From positions 1,178,001 to 1,242,000 of the forward strand of contig CP091725.1 in assembly GCA_022009815.1 (NCBI GenBank): a stretch of DNA of 64,000 nt. Reading direction: 5' to 3'. The notes beneath the pieces were generated by a model. It made no database searches, was not told where the DNA came from, and saw only the letters and a list, made by a program, of their open reading frames with translations. A program made the position numbers and the translations under genes. Below, in pieces: positions 24,601 to 34,034 of the stretch. Source of the stretch: Bacteroidales bacterium. GTDB taxonomy: Bacteria; Bacteroidota; Bacteroidia; Bacteroidales; Muribaculaceae. The first letter of the stretch is position 1; each line of letters opens with the position of its first letter.

Positions 24601-26219
24601 TCGTTGGCATAATATTTGGCGGCGGCAAGCGTAGTCTCGCGCTCCCAAGTGTAGTAGTCGTTGTTGGCGTCGATCACCGTCCACAATCCGAAATCGCCGT
24701 CGGTCTTGAACGAGCAGGTGTAGGGCACGGTGATTGCCGGACCGGCAGCCACCCCGTTGGTTTTCGCCTTTCCGCCATTGCCGTCGGCAGTGTAAGCCTC
24801 GATTTCGTAAGAATAAGTATCCAGTTTGTCGACGGTGTCGGTGCATGACGTAGCCGTCAGATTTTCAGCGACCATAGAGCCGTCGGTCAGTCGCTTCACG
24901 CGGTAGCGCAGCGACGCCTGGTCAATCCATCCGCCGTTTTGTCCGGCAGTCGGCGCCGTCCATTCCACTTTAAGCGTGGTGTCGTCAATCTTCGACACGG
25001 TTGCCCCTGTAGGAGCCACCGGCGTGTCGTGTCCGATGTATGCGGTCTGTTCCGCAGGCTCGCCGTTGCCCTCGGCATTTACGGCAAACACTTTGTATTC
25101 GTGGCGTCCGCTTGTAGGCACATTCGCGTCGGTCCATGACGACTGCGCGCCAGGAGCGGCATCGGTCACGGAGCCCGCCAAAGAGTTGTCGCGGAAGATG
25201 TCCACGCGGGTTATCGTAGTGTTGCCCTTCTTGTCGTAAGTCTGAGTGGGGTTTGTCCACGAAAGCGTTGCGCTCAGCGCGCCCTCGGCAGCCGGAGTGA
25301 CAGTCAGTCCCTCGATGGCGGCAGGAGCCTTGTCGGCAGTGCGCACAAACGGGATGTGGAGACCCACCACCTGCGCGTTTTCGCTGATTGTGCCGGTGCG
25401 CTCAGAATTGCCGTTGGCAATGTTTACAACCGTCAGGAATCCCTCCTCGTAGATTGTGTTGGCTGCCCAATACAGCGTTTCGGTGCTGTGGTCGAACTCC
25501 ATTGACTGGAAATATTCCGCCGGCTCCTCATAAGTGTAGCCAATCGACTCGAGGTCGCCGTTTGTCTTGTTTATCTTGTAGAGATATCCGTCGTCGCCCT
25601 TTATGGCATACAGCTGTCCGTCGTAGGAGCATGCAAGAGCCACAAACTTCTCGGCGAGCGTTGCCACATTCTGCACATCGCCGTTTGTGAGGTTTACGGT
25701 TACAAGCGTCGACACCGTAGACGAGCCCACGTTTGCAAGGGCATACATGGTCTGTGTCGAATAGTCGAACGTCATGTCGGCAAACAAAGCGTTCAGTCGG
25801 CTGTAGTCGGCGATTTGGGTAAACGCTCCGGTTGTCAGATTCACCGTACCGAAATCAACAGGCGCGGCATAGTCGCCCGGAGTGTAGCGGTAAACGTAGT
25901 AGACACCGTTGGCTGCCGCACCGGCGCATGCTTGATGCTCTGCGTCAAACGGAAACAGCACGTCGACCGTCGATGGGTCGCCGGCATTGAAGCGGCAAAC
26001 ACCATACTGCTGGTCGCTCGGCGCATGCTCCACATAGCGCAGCCATCCGTAGACCGTCGGCGACTTGTCGGCGTCGGCTTTGGCAACCTGACGGGCAGGC
26101 GCAGTGCGCTCTTTCTTGATGCTTTTGCCTGTGCGCTCTATCACAGATGAAGTGGCGGCCGTTGCCCCCACAGCAAGTGTCAGCACGGCGAAAAGCACGA
26201 ATAACAATTTCTTTTTCAT
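21636..26219 (-). CDS. Large multidomain T9SS-secreted protein
   Basis: A 1,527-residue exported protein. Residues 1-21 are a signal peptide. About 50-290 form a propeller-like repeat region (YGWLRYVEHAPSDQQYG, SMEFDHSTETLYWAAN). Two fibronectin type III domains span about 300-495, and a choice-of-anchor J jelly roll about 505-640. Carboxypeptidase-regulatory-like domains lie at about 645-800 (EAGEYDILIEADGYVSKTIKV) and near 1110-1190. A second choice-of-anchor J domain covers about 1200-1380. The T9SS type A sorting domain closes the protein (VYPNPTTGILNIDG to VILKK). The protein is exported to the surface or medium; its ligand is unknown. It shares the N-terminal propeller-like layout with the T9SS protein at 30384-32451. 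Confidence 0.88.
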   Translation of the reverse strand: MKKKLLFVLFAVLTLAVGATAATSSVIERTGKSIKKERTAPARQVAKADADKSPTVYGWLRYVEHAPSDQQYGVCRFNAGDPSTVDVLFPFDAEHQACAGAAANGVYYVYRYTPGDYAAPVDFGTVNLTTGAFTQIADYSRLNALFADMTFDYSTQTMYALANVGSSTVSTLVTVNLTNGDVQNVATLAEKFVALACSYDGQLYAIKGDDGYLYKINKTNGDLESIGYTYEEPAEYFQSMEFDHSTETLYWAANTIYEEGFLTVVNIANGNSERTGTISENAQVVGLHIPFVRTADKAPAAIEGLTVTPAAEGALSATLSWTNPTQTYDKKGNTTITRVDIFRDNSLAGSVTDAAPGAQSSWTDANVPTSGRHEYKVFAVNAEGNGEPAEQTAYIGHDTPVAPTGATVSKIDDTTLKVEWTAPTAGQNGGWIDQASLRYRVKRLTDGSMVAENLTATSCTDTVDKLDTYSYEIEAYTADGNGGKAKTNGVAAGPAITVPYTCSFKTDGDFGLWTVIDANNDYYTWERETTLAAAKYYANEDYETSADDWLISSPIALNAGVQYRLRFNAKSYDESYPEHVAVYLGQGKTVEAMTTKLGDFEVATYDMQQYEVTFPAIAADGNYNIGFYCHSQAPDGYILYVTDVELTAVTNGVLKGTVTDGTNPIGNAVVYIESLKISSITEADGSFDFGEIEAGEYDILIEADGYVSKTIKVNIEAGKTTILPVEIQKLRNVDISGRLVSEDGNPIEGGSVTAKGYSTVTTVSAADGTFSFQQLAAIDKVTVSIHRYMMDDAEKEIVLTEDGTVALGDVAMTAKRLSPAKVTVTSTKSVANVAWETPADFTEYRHDSGIYDGRLGNINGTKNSVYGAIYRTPAILSSMSWFTDKYLQEHKSVNIFVFDLDTDGNPTSTVLFSRENVANVDNKWNTFVFPTELMAPHGYMLAISAEGHAGLGIAEATDEYPFAERENCFSDDYLTGVFTYVEEHNINRPLMIRATGVAVADAGLPQVAAPKYEVYRLADTDAEDQTKWTKLSDAPLTERTLADAQWATLPYGGYRYAVKAVYGDNDASDARLSAVEYCNMTLPLNVAVSTSTPTNEADGAAVALKGQTFGNEYTGTVGADGKLSLGEVWRDVYNVTVSKPGFTTFAAEHDATKGETATVNAVLDEYRVDPFGLEVSKTSTAGQRKFVWNTPNYLFDDFEGHEAFAVNSPGTIGWTYIDDSHTATIPIDGVNYPNAGAEMAFQVFNPYETDPVLGVINEGIRPHSGKQFLASFAKENSSVYNNDFIISPELSFAKDFTFKFFAKSFNEDYGREKMNAGYSTTGKAADNFTWLNGENPVELPMGEWTEYRYTVPAEAKYVAINCVSDYLLFMMVDDVFVGYELPDGVDPDNIRGDLKFEVYLDGNKVAEQTERSFTFDKLQNGTHRAGVKALFHTEASPLVETEFVVTDGSAVSVVANGSNRVYPNPTTGILNIDGAYDRVDVLNVAGAVVARFGNDSTIDIAGNPEGVYIVRVVSGENVTTTKVILKK

Positions 26220-26256
26220 TGAAATCTTTGTTGATTGTTGCTGATTAGAAAAAATT

Positions 26257-26295
26257 CGGACACTGCCCTGAAACAGATTTCATGGTCAGCGTCCG
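26257..26295 (-). terminator. Terminator of pyrH-frr
   Basis: CGGACACTG (26257-26265) pairs with CAGCGTCCG (26287-26295) with one mismatch. On the minus strand AATTTTTT follows. It lies 30 bp past the frr stop. Confidence 0.65.
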
Positions 26296-26327
26296 ATTTT
26301 ATAGTATCTGATTGATTGACACCTATA

Positions 26328-26888
26328 TTACACTGTGAGGATTTCCTTTTCCTTTGCAGCGAAAACCTCGTCGATTTTCTTCATATAGTTGTCGTGGATT
26401 TTCTGCACTTTTGCCTCTGCGTCTTTCTCGACATCTTCAGGCATACCGTTTTTCACGGCTTTCTTCAGACCGTCGATTGCGTCGCGGCGGGCGTTGCGCA
26501 CAGAAATCTTGGCTTGCTCGGCCTCTCCCTTCGACTGCTTTACAAGAGCCTTGCGGCGCTCTTCGGTCAATGGAGGAATCGACAGGCGTATCACCTCACC
26601 GTTGTTTTCCGGAGTGATGCCTATCTCGGAATTGATGATGGCTTTCTCAATCTCCTTAAACATTGATTTCTCCCACGGGGTAATCACGATTGTGCGTGCG
26701 TCGGGCACTGAGATGTTTGCCACATTGGAAACCGGCGCAGCGCTTCCGTAATAATCCACTTTGACACCGTCGAGAATTTTTGGGTTGGCCTTGCCGGCAC
26801 GGATGTGGGCGAGTGTCTCGTCGAGATACTCAACCGCCATCTCCATCTTTTCCTCAGCAGGCTTGATGTAAGTGTTGACGTCGTTCAT
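26328..26888 (-). CDS. frr: Ribosome recycling factor
   Basis: A 186-residue protein, the usual length. RRF splits post-termination ribosomes with EF-G in the cytoplasm. The family signatures are present: ETLAHIRAGKANPKILDGV, VDYYGSAAPVSNVANISVPDART, the LTEERRKALVKQSK helix and RNARRDA. It lies 32 bp downstream of pyrH, the widely conserved pyrH-frr arrangement, and is followed by a terminator. Confidence 0.97.
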   Translation of the reverse strand: MNDVNTYIKPAEEKMEMAVEYLDETLAHIRAGKANPKILDGVKVDYYGSAAPVSNVANISVPDARTIVITPWEKSMFKEIEKAIINSEIGITPENNGEVIRLSIPPLTEERRKALVKQSKGEAEQAKISVRNARRDAIDGLKKAVKNGMPEDVEKDAEAKVQKIHDNYMKKIDEVFAAKEKEILTV

Positions 26889-26920
26889 TTTTTGATTGTT
26901 GTTTTATTGTTTTTAAATTT

Positions 26921-27637
26921 TTATTTCTGATAAACCAATGTGCCGATAGGCTCTCCCTCAATCACTTTCTTGAGGTTGCCTTTGGTGTCCATGTCAAACA
27001 CCACGATCGGCAGATTGTTCTCCTTGCACATCACGGTTGCCGTGAGGTCCATCACCTTCAAGCCGCGCTCGTAAATCTCATCGTAGGTGATTTCGGTAAA
27101 CTTCTTGGCTGAAGGGTCTTTTTCAGGGTCGGCGGTGTAGATGCCGTCCACACGCGTGCCTTTGAGCATCACGTCGGCTTCCACCTCGATGCCTCGCAGA
27201 GCCGAGCCTGTGTCGGTGGTGAAGAACGGGTTGCCCGTGCCGCACGAAATTATCGACACCTTGCCTGCCTTCATAGCGTCTATGGCTTTCCACTTGCTGT
27301 AGTGTTCGCCGATCGGGAACATATTCACGGCGGTGAACACTTGTGCCGGCTGTCCTATCTTTTCAAGGGCGGAGCATAGGGCGAGAGAGTTGATTACAGT
27401 GGCAAGCATGCCCATCTGGTCGCCTTTCACGCGGTCAACGCCTTTGGCTGCGCCTGCCAGTCCGCGGAAGATGTTGCCTCCTCCAATCACGATGGCAATC
27501 TCAACTCCGGCTTGCGCCAACTCCTTGATTTGCTCGGCATAATCGCCCACGCGCACGGGGTCGATGCCATAGCCTTGAGCGCCCATCAGCGACTCTCCGC
27601 TAAGTTTCAGCAGGATTCTCTTATAACTTGTTCTCAT
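26921..27637 (-). CDS. pyrH: UMP kinase
   Basis: A 238-residue bacterial UMP kinase of the amino acid kinase fold, which phosphorylates UMP to UDP. It shows KRILLKLSGESLMG at the N-terminus, IVIGGGNIFRG, the nucleotide-site GTGNPFFTTDTGSALR and the ADPEKDPSAKKF segment. It is transcribed from the promoter at 27669-27699 together with frr. Confidence 0.97.
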   Translation of the reverse strand: MRTSYKRILLKLSGESLMGAQGYGIDPVRVGDYAEQIKELAQAGVEIAIVIGGGNIFRGLAGAAKGVDRVKGDQMGMLATVINSLALCSALEKIGQPAQVFTAVNMFPIGEHYSKWKAIDAMKAGKVSIISCGTGNPFFTTDTGSALRGIEVEADVMLKGTRVDGIYTADPEKDPSAKKFTEITYDEIYERGLKVMDLTATVMCKENNLPIVVFDMDTKGNLKKVIEGEPIGTLVYQK

Positions 27638-27668
27638 TTATTTTGATTCTTTATTTTGTTCTTCTTCA

Positions 27669-27699
27669 CAAATTTAGTTACTTTGTCGTTAACAACAAA
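27669..27699 (-). promoter_or_regulatory. pyrH-frr promoter
   Basis: Minus-strand TTTG (27699-27696), a 19-bp spacer and TAAATTTG (27676-27669). A weaker plus-strand element (TTACTTTG at 27678-27685) overlaps it and may serve the divergent TPR gene. Confidence 0.65.
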
Positions 27700-27720
27700 T
27701 TTTTGGCAACGATTATTGCT

Positions 27721-28488
27721 ATGGACAACAAATTTTTTAGATTTTTACTCGCCGTTGTTTGCGTGATTGTCTTCTCGATGCCGGCGGCGGCAGAGGTGAG
27801 TTTGTCGACAATACGGGAAAAGGCCGACCGATTCTATCAGCATGAGGAATGGGCGAACGCTCTCGCTATGTTTCGCGCCATTCTGGAGCGCGAGCCTACC
27901 GACATGCAGACCTACGGACGCTCGGTGACTGTCTATGGCGCAATCAGCAATCCCGAAGAGCAGATGGAGCTGCTCGAGGCAACGCAAAGATACGCGCTGC
28001 CGCTCGACAGTTTGTTTGACGAAGTGAGAATATCGGCGTTTGAAATCGGACGCCCCGCCATCCTTGAGGATTTCATGATTCTCGTAAAGGAAAAACAGCC
28101 GTGGCTGAAACGCAACATCAACATCCGGCTGGCGCGGCTGTATGATTCGCGCAACAATGCCGAGAAAATGATTGAGATGAGCGACACGTTGCTTGCCGTC
28201 AACCCCGACGATCCGTCGATGCTCCGCATCAAGGCGCGCGGATACATGCTGCTCGACCGCTACGATGAGGCGGTGGCTGTCTACAAGCGCATAATCGGTC
28301 TCAATCCGAAGGATGTCGACGCGATGCTCAACATCGGGGTCTACTATTTCTCGGAATTCGACACACGCAAGCTTGCGCATTCTTCACCGGAGGCCGACGA
28401 AGCCCGGAAATATCTCGGCATGGCATACCGTCTGAATCCAACCGAGCATCTCCGCTCGATGCTCGACCGTCTGAACGGAGGAAAGTGA
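27721..28488 (+). CDS. Exported TPR-repeat protein
   Basis: A 255-residue protein. The signal peptide ends near AAAEV (MDNKFFRFLLAVVCVIVF then SMPAAAEV). Tetratricopeptide-like helices follow, for example REKADRFYQHEEWANALAMF near the N-terminus and LDRYDEAVAVYKRIIGLNP, then DVDAMLNIGVYYFS near the C-terminus. ATG 27721 gives the signal peptide; an upstream in-frame start would overlap the pyrH promoter region. TPR proteins mediate protein contacts; partner unknown. No frame disruption. Confidence 0.8.
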   Translation: MDNKFFRFLLAVVCVIVFSMPAAAEVSLSTIREKADRFYQHEEWANALAMFRAILEREPTDMQTYGRSVTVYGAISNPEEQMELLEATQRYALPLDSLFDEVRISAFEIGRPAILEDFMILVKEKQPWLKRNINIRLARLYDSRNNAEKMIEMSDTLLAVNPDDPSMLRIKARGYMLLDRYDEAVAVYKRIIGLNPKDVDAMLNIGVYYFSEFDTRKLAHSSPEADEARKYLGMAYRLNPTEHLRSMLDRLNGGK

Positions 28489-28554
28489 CGACGCTGCGGG
28501 TGTGCCCGATGCGTGGATTGTAGTAACCTTTTTACGGATTCTTCCGCGTCCGTC

Positions 28555-28585
28555 TTGACGCAGAAGGCAAATATGTTTATTTTTG
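28555..28585 (+). promoter_or_regulatory. Promoter of the tandem araC-type genes
   Basis: TTG at 28555-28557, a 20-bp spacer and TATTTTTG at 28578-28585. A GCGTC/GACGC inverted repeat overlaps the -33 element and may be an operator. Confidence 0.6.
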
Positions 28586-28610
28586 CAGCAACAAAAAAAC
28601 AGTCTGCCTT

Positions 28611-29512
28611 ATGGATACGGAAATCCTTCAAATCAACACGATAGACAGTTACAACAGTTTGTTCGGACTGGAAACACGCCATCCGTTGGTGGCAGTTGTC
28701 GACCTTGCCGACGCCACACGTTTTCCCTCCCATTTCACAATGAATTACGGCATATATGCCCTGTTTCTGAAACAGACGCGCTGCGGCGACATCCGCTACG
28801 GGCGCCAGACCTACGACTATCAGGAAGGCACGGTCACAAGTTTCGCTCCGGGACAGGTGGTCGAAGTCAATATGGAGCCGGGATTCAAGCCGAAAGCTCG
28901 CGGACTGCTTTTCCATCCCGATCTTATACGGGGCACGTCGTTGGGGCAGGGCATCAAGAACTATTCGTTTTTCGACTACTCTTCGGCTGAGGCGCTGCAT
29001 CTCAGCGACGAGGAGAAGGTGCTGTTCAGCAACTGTCTTGACCAGATAGCGACGGAAATCGAGCGACCCATCGACAAGTTCAGCCGTCGCCTGATTGCGC
29101 GCAACATCGAGTTGCTGCTCGACTACTGCATGCGTTTCTATGCCCGGCAGTTTGAGACTCGTTCCGTTGTCAACCACGGAGTCCTTGCGCAGTTTGAAAC
29201 GCTTCTCGACGAATATTTCGCAAGCGGACGCACGCAGTCGGAGGGGCTGCCGTCGGTGAAGTTTTTTGCCGACAAGGTGTGTCTGTCGCCAAACTACTTC
29301 GGCGATTTGATTAAGAAGGAGACAGGAAAGACGGCGCAGGAATACATACAGGACAAATAATTGCGCTCGCAAAGGAGCTGCTGCTCGGTTCAGAAAAGAC
29401 CATCAGCGAGATTTCGTATGAATTGGGTTATCAGTATTCCCAGCATTTCAACCGCATTTTCAAGAAGAATGTCGGGCAGACACCGAATGAATATCGTAAA
29501 CTGCAGGCATAA
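28611..29512 (+). CDS. AraC-family transcriptional regulator, frameshifted
   Basis: About 300 residues. An N-terminal cupin-like sensing domain (DIRYGRQTYDYQEGTVTSFAPGQ) precedes a C-terminal pair of helix-turn-helix motifs. The first HTH reads VKFFADKVCLSPNYFGDLIKK. After a frame break in the AAA at 29355-29357 (one A missing, restoring YIQDKIIALAKELL) the second reads TISEISYELGYQYSQHFNRIF and ends in the AraC signature VGQTPNEYRK. The next araC-type gene begins 1 bp after the stop, so both are one operon and probably tandem duplicates. Target genes unknown. Confidence 0.85.
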
Positions 29513-29513
29513 A

Positions 29514-30310
29514 ATGACAGTCGTGCAGCACAGCAGCATCGCCGCCGTGACATCGGCGGCCGACGCCCCGTCGCGCCTTTGCCACTATGCCGTGGCGATG
29601 GAAATCCGTGGCGATTTCGCATGCCGATGCTGCGACTACGCCGACGCGCGGATGTCGTTTTTTCCGCCGGGCGAGGCGATGCCGGTGGCTGCCGACGCAC
29701 GGGTGCTGTCGTTCCACAAATCGCTGTCGCTGCAACTGCCGCTGCGTGGCGTATTCTCCGACTACGCATTTTTCGGCTACCGCTATCCGCGGGAGTCGCT
29801 TCACATCTCGCTGCGCGAGAAAAGCGTGGTAGACCGACTGTTTGATGCCGTGGCTGGGATTCTCTCTGACAACACTGGCGATTCCAAAGATTCATTACTT
29901 GCTGAAAAAATCAACTTGTTGCTTGCCAACTGCCGGCGCTTTTATCAGCGGCAGTTTATCCTGCATGAGGATTATTGCGCGATGTATGTGGCAGAAACCG
30001 AAAAGACGGTTGACCGGTTCTATGCCGAAGGCCACGGGTGCGACGTGCCGCCGATAGGGTTGCCGGCACGGGCGCTCGGCGTTTCCGAGACATATTTGGC
30101 AAGTGTTGTGCGCTTTTCCACGGGCAGGACGTTCCGTGAATTTGCGCAGCTGCGTCAGTTGCGCGTCGCCAAGATGCTTCTTGTCGACACCGACCGCCCC
30201 GTGGCCGACATCGCCCGGTCGCTCGGCTTCCCGTCGGCAGAGTGCTTGAGAAGTTTTTCCGCCTCGTTGCAGGCTCTTCAGCTTCCGATTTCCGCCGCTT
30301 CCGCTGCTGA
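29514..30310 (+). CDS. Second AraC-family transcriptional regulator, frameshifted near its C-terminus
   Basis: About 265 residues, related to the gene just upstream (compare LLLDYCMRFYARQF with LLLANCRRFYQRQF). The first HTH is IGLPARALGVSETYLASVVRF and the second is PVADIARSLGFPSAECLRSF. One T is missing in the T5 at 30254-30258; restoring it gives FFRLVAGSSASDFRRFRC and a stop at 30308-30310, right before a strong terminator. As read, the frame instead runs through the terminator into the opposite gene, which is not credible. The protein has a higher Cys content in its N-terminal region (CRCCDY) than usual. Confidence 0.8.
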
Positions 30311-30325
30311 CCCTAAAAAAACATA

Positions 30326-30357
30326 CCGTCCCGGCAACTTTGACGCTGCCGGGACGG
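30326..30357. terminator. Strong bidirectional terminator
   Basis: CCGTCCCGGCA (30326-30336) pairs exactly with TGCCGGGACGG (30347-30357). An A7 run precedes it and a T-rich stretch follows it. It separates the araC operon from the convergent T9SS genes. Confidence 0.85.
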
Positions 30358-30383
30358 TTGTATTTGTAGTATGGTTGCCGATG

Positions 30384-32451
30384 CTATCTGACAATCACCT
30401 TTTCAGTCGCTGTTGCCGAACGCACAATGTAGCAGCCTGGAGCGAGCGTAGACACGTCGCTGCGCTGCATCCGTTCGGCGACACGTGCTCCGCTGAGGTT
30501 GTAGACGGTCACCAATGCATTGTCGGCGATTTCCACGGCGCTCACACCGCTTTGCTCGGTCGACACTGCGATGCGGTCCACGTGGATGTTGTAGCCGTAG
30601 TCGGAATAGCCTTTCAGAGCCACGCAAACTACGTTGCCGCTGAGGGGATATGAGTATTCCTTCCATCCGGTTGTGCCGTTGTCGCGCATAATCGGGTCGC
30701 CGAGGGTCTGTACGCTGCCGTCGGCGGCGATGGCGCAAGGTGTCAGCGAGTCTTCGGTTGCGAACGTGCCGCTATAGTGATAAACCGAGAAGTTGAAATA
30801 TGCCTGCTGTCCGCCCACGGCTATCGCCGGAGAGACGATTGTCGACACTGTGCCTTTGGCCACGTTGGTGGAGTAGCAGCAGAAGGAGATGAGTCCGCTT
30901 GTTCCGTCGGCATCCTGTGTCTTCGGATCGTTGCCTGCGGTGAATGTGGCCCATGCCGCGCCCATAAACCATGTGTGCTGGCACGTTCCTCCGTCAAACG
31001 ATTCTTTGAACGGCATTGCCAATGCGTCGCCGAGAATCACGCTGTTGCTTGTCGCCGCGGAGGCAGCGCCGTTCTCGTTGGCGGCGGTGACCTTATATTC
31101 AGTCAATGAATATTTGCCTTTCTGCAATCCTGTCAGCGACGTTTCTGTTGTCGCTTCGGCAACAACCACTCCGTCGTTGCGCTCCACGCGGTAGGTGAGG
31201 TTGCCAACGTAGCCGCCGTTCTTGCCCGCTGTCGGTGCTGTCCACGACAATGTGGCATCTCCTCCGTCGACACGCAGCGACACATTTTCTGCCGGCATCG
31301 GTTGGTCGACGCCCACCTGTGTCTTCACGCGCGACTGAAGTCCGTAGCCTTTCGCGTTGTCTGCCGTCACAACGATGCGCGCCGTGCCGTCGGGCAGTGT
31401 CAGCGGTAGGCTGACGAGTTCTCCAGGATTTTTGCCGCTTATTGTCACTGTGTCGACACCCTCGATGGCGATGCGGACGTTGAGTGTACCCTCAAGAGCC
31501 GCTCCGCCGAAGGTTTTTTCCGGCATGCGGAAACTCAGTGTGCCCTCGCGGCGTGCGCCGGTGGAGGTGTATGCAAGGTCGGTTACGCAGTCGGGGGCTG
31601 CGTTGACGGGATTCTCAAAATAGATGCCGAGAAACTGCGCCTGCGAATTGCCCGACACGGCCGTTGCCTTGGCGGTGGCTGTGTCGATCTCATAGAGGCG
31701 CATCGTGTTGTCGACCGACGAGCCAAACCAATACAGCTTGTCGTTGCGGTAGTCGAACGCCATGCTTTGCGAATAGCGCGGGGTGACGCCCGTGAATCCT
31801 ATCTTTGTCAGCGCGCCGGTGGCGGCGTCAAGGCGATACAGCTCGCCCTTCACGTTGAGGGCATACCCCTGGCCGTTGCGGTCGAAGGCAAGCGCTGCCA
31901 TCGTTATGATGTCGTTGTAGTACGAGCGTATGAACGTTGAGGTGGCTGTTGTCTCGTCAAACGTGCCAAACTCCGTATACGACTCCGTCCACTCGTTGGC
32001 AAAGAAGCAATACATCTTGTCGTCGGCAGGATTGTAGGCAATGCTGCCTGCTAAATTGTGGATGTTGGTTATCGGCGCAATTTCCGACATGATGTCCAGG
32101 TCGGGCTCGTAGGCAATCAGATGTCCGTGCAGCTTTACAGCGGCGTCGGTGTCGGCATTGGCTGTCGACTCGATATAGTAAGTGCCGTTTGTATGCTGCC
32201 GACTCGATTTGGAAATCGGTGCTTAGAACCACCGGTTTCGCATCGACCGTGTATCCGAAAAAGCGGTACAGTCCAAGACCCGCTGTCTGCTGTTCTGCAG
32301 TGGTCCACGCCTTGTTGCTCACCATCGATCCGAACACCATCGGTTCGTTGTCGACCACAAGGCAATTGTCGGCGCTGTCAAGCAGACGCTCCGCGTTGGC
32401 GGAAACAATCGACAACGCCGCCACCGCGCCAAGGAAAAAACGATTGTTCAT
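30384..32451 (-). CDS. T9SS-secreted protein with propeller-like and fibronectin III regions, frameshifted
   Basis: About 688 residues. Signal peptide MNNRFFLGAVAALSIVSANA. A propeller-like N-terminal half follows (AYNPADDKMYCFFANEW, MAFDYRNDKLYWFGSS), then two fibronectin type III domains (PAENVSLRVDGGDATLSWTA), a jelly-roll region around GGTCQHTWFMGAAW, and a C-terminal sorting-type domain ending VYNLSGARVAERM to VIVR. The frame breaks at the AAA near 32195; removing one A joins SAAY to NGTYYIESTANAD. It is 5 bp downstream of the RCC1-repeat gene and probably co-transcribed with it. It resembles the first half of the protein at 21636-26219. Confidence 0.8.
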
Positions 32452-32456
32452 AAGTC

Positions 32457-33870
32457 TTATTTCTTAATGAAACGAGCTACTGATTTTCCTGCGCCGCTCT
32501 CTGTTGCCACGAAATAAGTTCCGGCAGCGAGATGCGACACGTTGAGGCTTGTCTGTGTTCCGTCGACCATCTTGAAGCCAACTTTCTGGCCGTTGGCGTT
32601 GTAGATGCTGACGCTGCTGATTGTCGCGTCGGAGCTTACGGTTATCGTTTCCTCGGCAACCGTCGGATATACCTTGACTGCTGAGTCTGTCGCTATTTCA
32701 GCCACAGCGCCCTCTTCTGGATTGAAGTCTACTTTTGAAAGTTCGGCGCGGTTGTTGTCATCCCCCAGTCCGAGCTGTCCGTAGCGGTTGAATCCCCACG
32801 ACCATACAGAGCCGTCGATCTGTACGCCAACAGAATGATAGAAACCTGCGGCAACAGTCTGCCATTGCGCCGTGCCTATCTGTGTCGGTGTGTCAATATT
32901 TCTGTTTGTGCCGTTGGCAAGCTCTCCGTGGAGGTTGTAGCCCCATCCCCAAAGAGTGTAGTCATCCTTGATGACGAGCACATGCATATCGCCGACAGAA
33001 TATGACAACACTTTGTCGAACGCCTTCATGGGTTTGCCGTCTGTTTTGCCTTCGACAGCGCGTCCGAGAGCCGACTCTTCGTTGTTTCCCCAAGTCCACA
33101 GCGAGCCGTCGGCTTTCAATGCCGCCGACATCTTCAAACCAGCCTGTACTTGAGTCCAGTCGGTGTCTTCGCCCACTTGTTGCGGAGTTGTGAATATAGT
33201 GGTGGAACTGCTGTTCACCTGGTTCTGCGAGTTGTCGCCCCATGCCCACAATGTGCCGTCGGCTTTCACGGCAGTGCTGTGGTAGAAGCCCGAAGCGCAG
33301 TCGAGCCAACGCTCATCGCTCACCTTCTCAGGTGTCGTCGCGCACTCTTTCATCTCGCTGTCGGCGCCAACACCGAGTTGCCCGGTGAGGTTCTTGCCCC
33401 ACGCCCACAATGTGCCGTCGGGATGAATACCTACTATTGTTGTCGAGCGGCCTTTCACCACCGCCCATTTGGCATCGTCCACCTTTGTCGGCGTGTAGAT
33501 GCCGCTGTATGTTCCTACGCTGACCAATCCCAATTGTCCGTAAGCATTCTGACCTCATGCATAGAGTGCGCCGTCGGAGGCGATAGCATAAGAGTTGTAG
33601 AGAGTGGCGGTCACTGATCGGAATTTAACGCCATCCTTTTCTACGGGCTTGAACGTGGTGGCGTTGTAGTGGTTGTCGCTTATCTCGCTGTCGAAGTAGT
33701 GCCCGTCGCCGAGTTGGCCGGCATCGTTGTTTCCACTCACGTAGATTTTGCCGTCTTTTGTGAGAAGCATCGTGTGGTTGCCCGCTGCAATGCGCGTCAC
33801 CTCGGCTGAGTTAGCGTCAATACCTGCCGCAACAGCCGCAATCAAAAGGAGAGTAGATAATTTTTTTCAT
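32457..33870 (-). CDS. RCC1-repeat T9SS-secreted protein, with a frameshift and an in-frame TGA
   Basis: About 471 codons. Seven or so RCC1-type blades repeat the pattern DGTLWAWGKNLTGQLG / DGSVWSWGFNRYGQLG, predicting a seven-bladed beta propeller. A C-terminal T9SS sorting domain (VKVYPTVAEETITVSS to FIKK) follows. Two defects are visible. The signal peptide starts at ATG 33870 but needs one A fewer in the A7 run (33861-33867) to read MKKLSTLLLIAAVAAG. A TGA at 33557-33555 replaces the Trp of SDGALYA[W]GQNAYGQLG. A TGG-to-TGA change is the simplest explanation. Confidence 0.8.
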
Positions 33871-33982
33871 AATTGAAAATATTAGTGGTTTTTAATTCGG
33901 CGGTAAAGATACGTAATTATTGCGATGCAATGTCGTAAAAAAGCGCAAAAAGAAACTTTTTTCTTGAAAAAAGTTTCAATCG

Positions 33983-34013
33983 TTTGTTTGTAATTAAAAA
34001 ATCGCTATTTTTG
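33983..34013 (+). promoter_or_regulatory. Promoter of the small acidic protein gene
   Basis: TTTG at 33983-33986, a 19-bp spacer and TATTTTTG at 34006-34013, 21 bp before the ATG at 34035. Confidence 0.65.
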
Positions 34014-34034
34014 TATAGGAAAAACGTTACAATT

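Noticed and set aside
28344..29372. 342-codon minus-strand frame across the TPR/AraC junction
   Set aside because: It is antisense to two recognisable genes and their promoter, and its residues are typical of a shadow frame.
33555..33557. Genome-wide recoding of TGA to Trp
   Set aside because: Several intact genes end in TGA (for example rpoN and the ABC ATPase), so TGA is a normal stop here.
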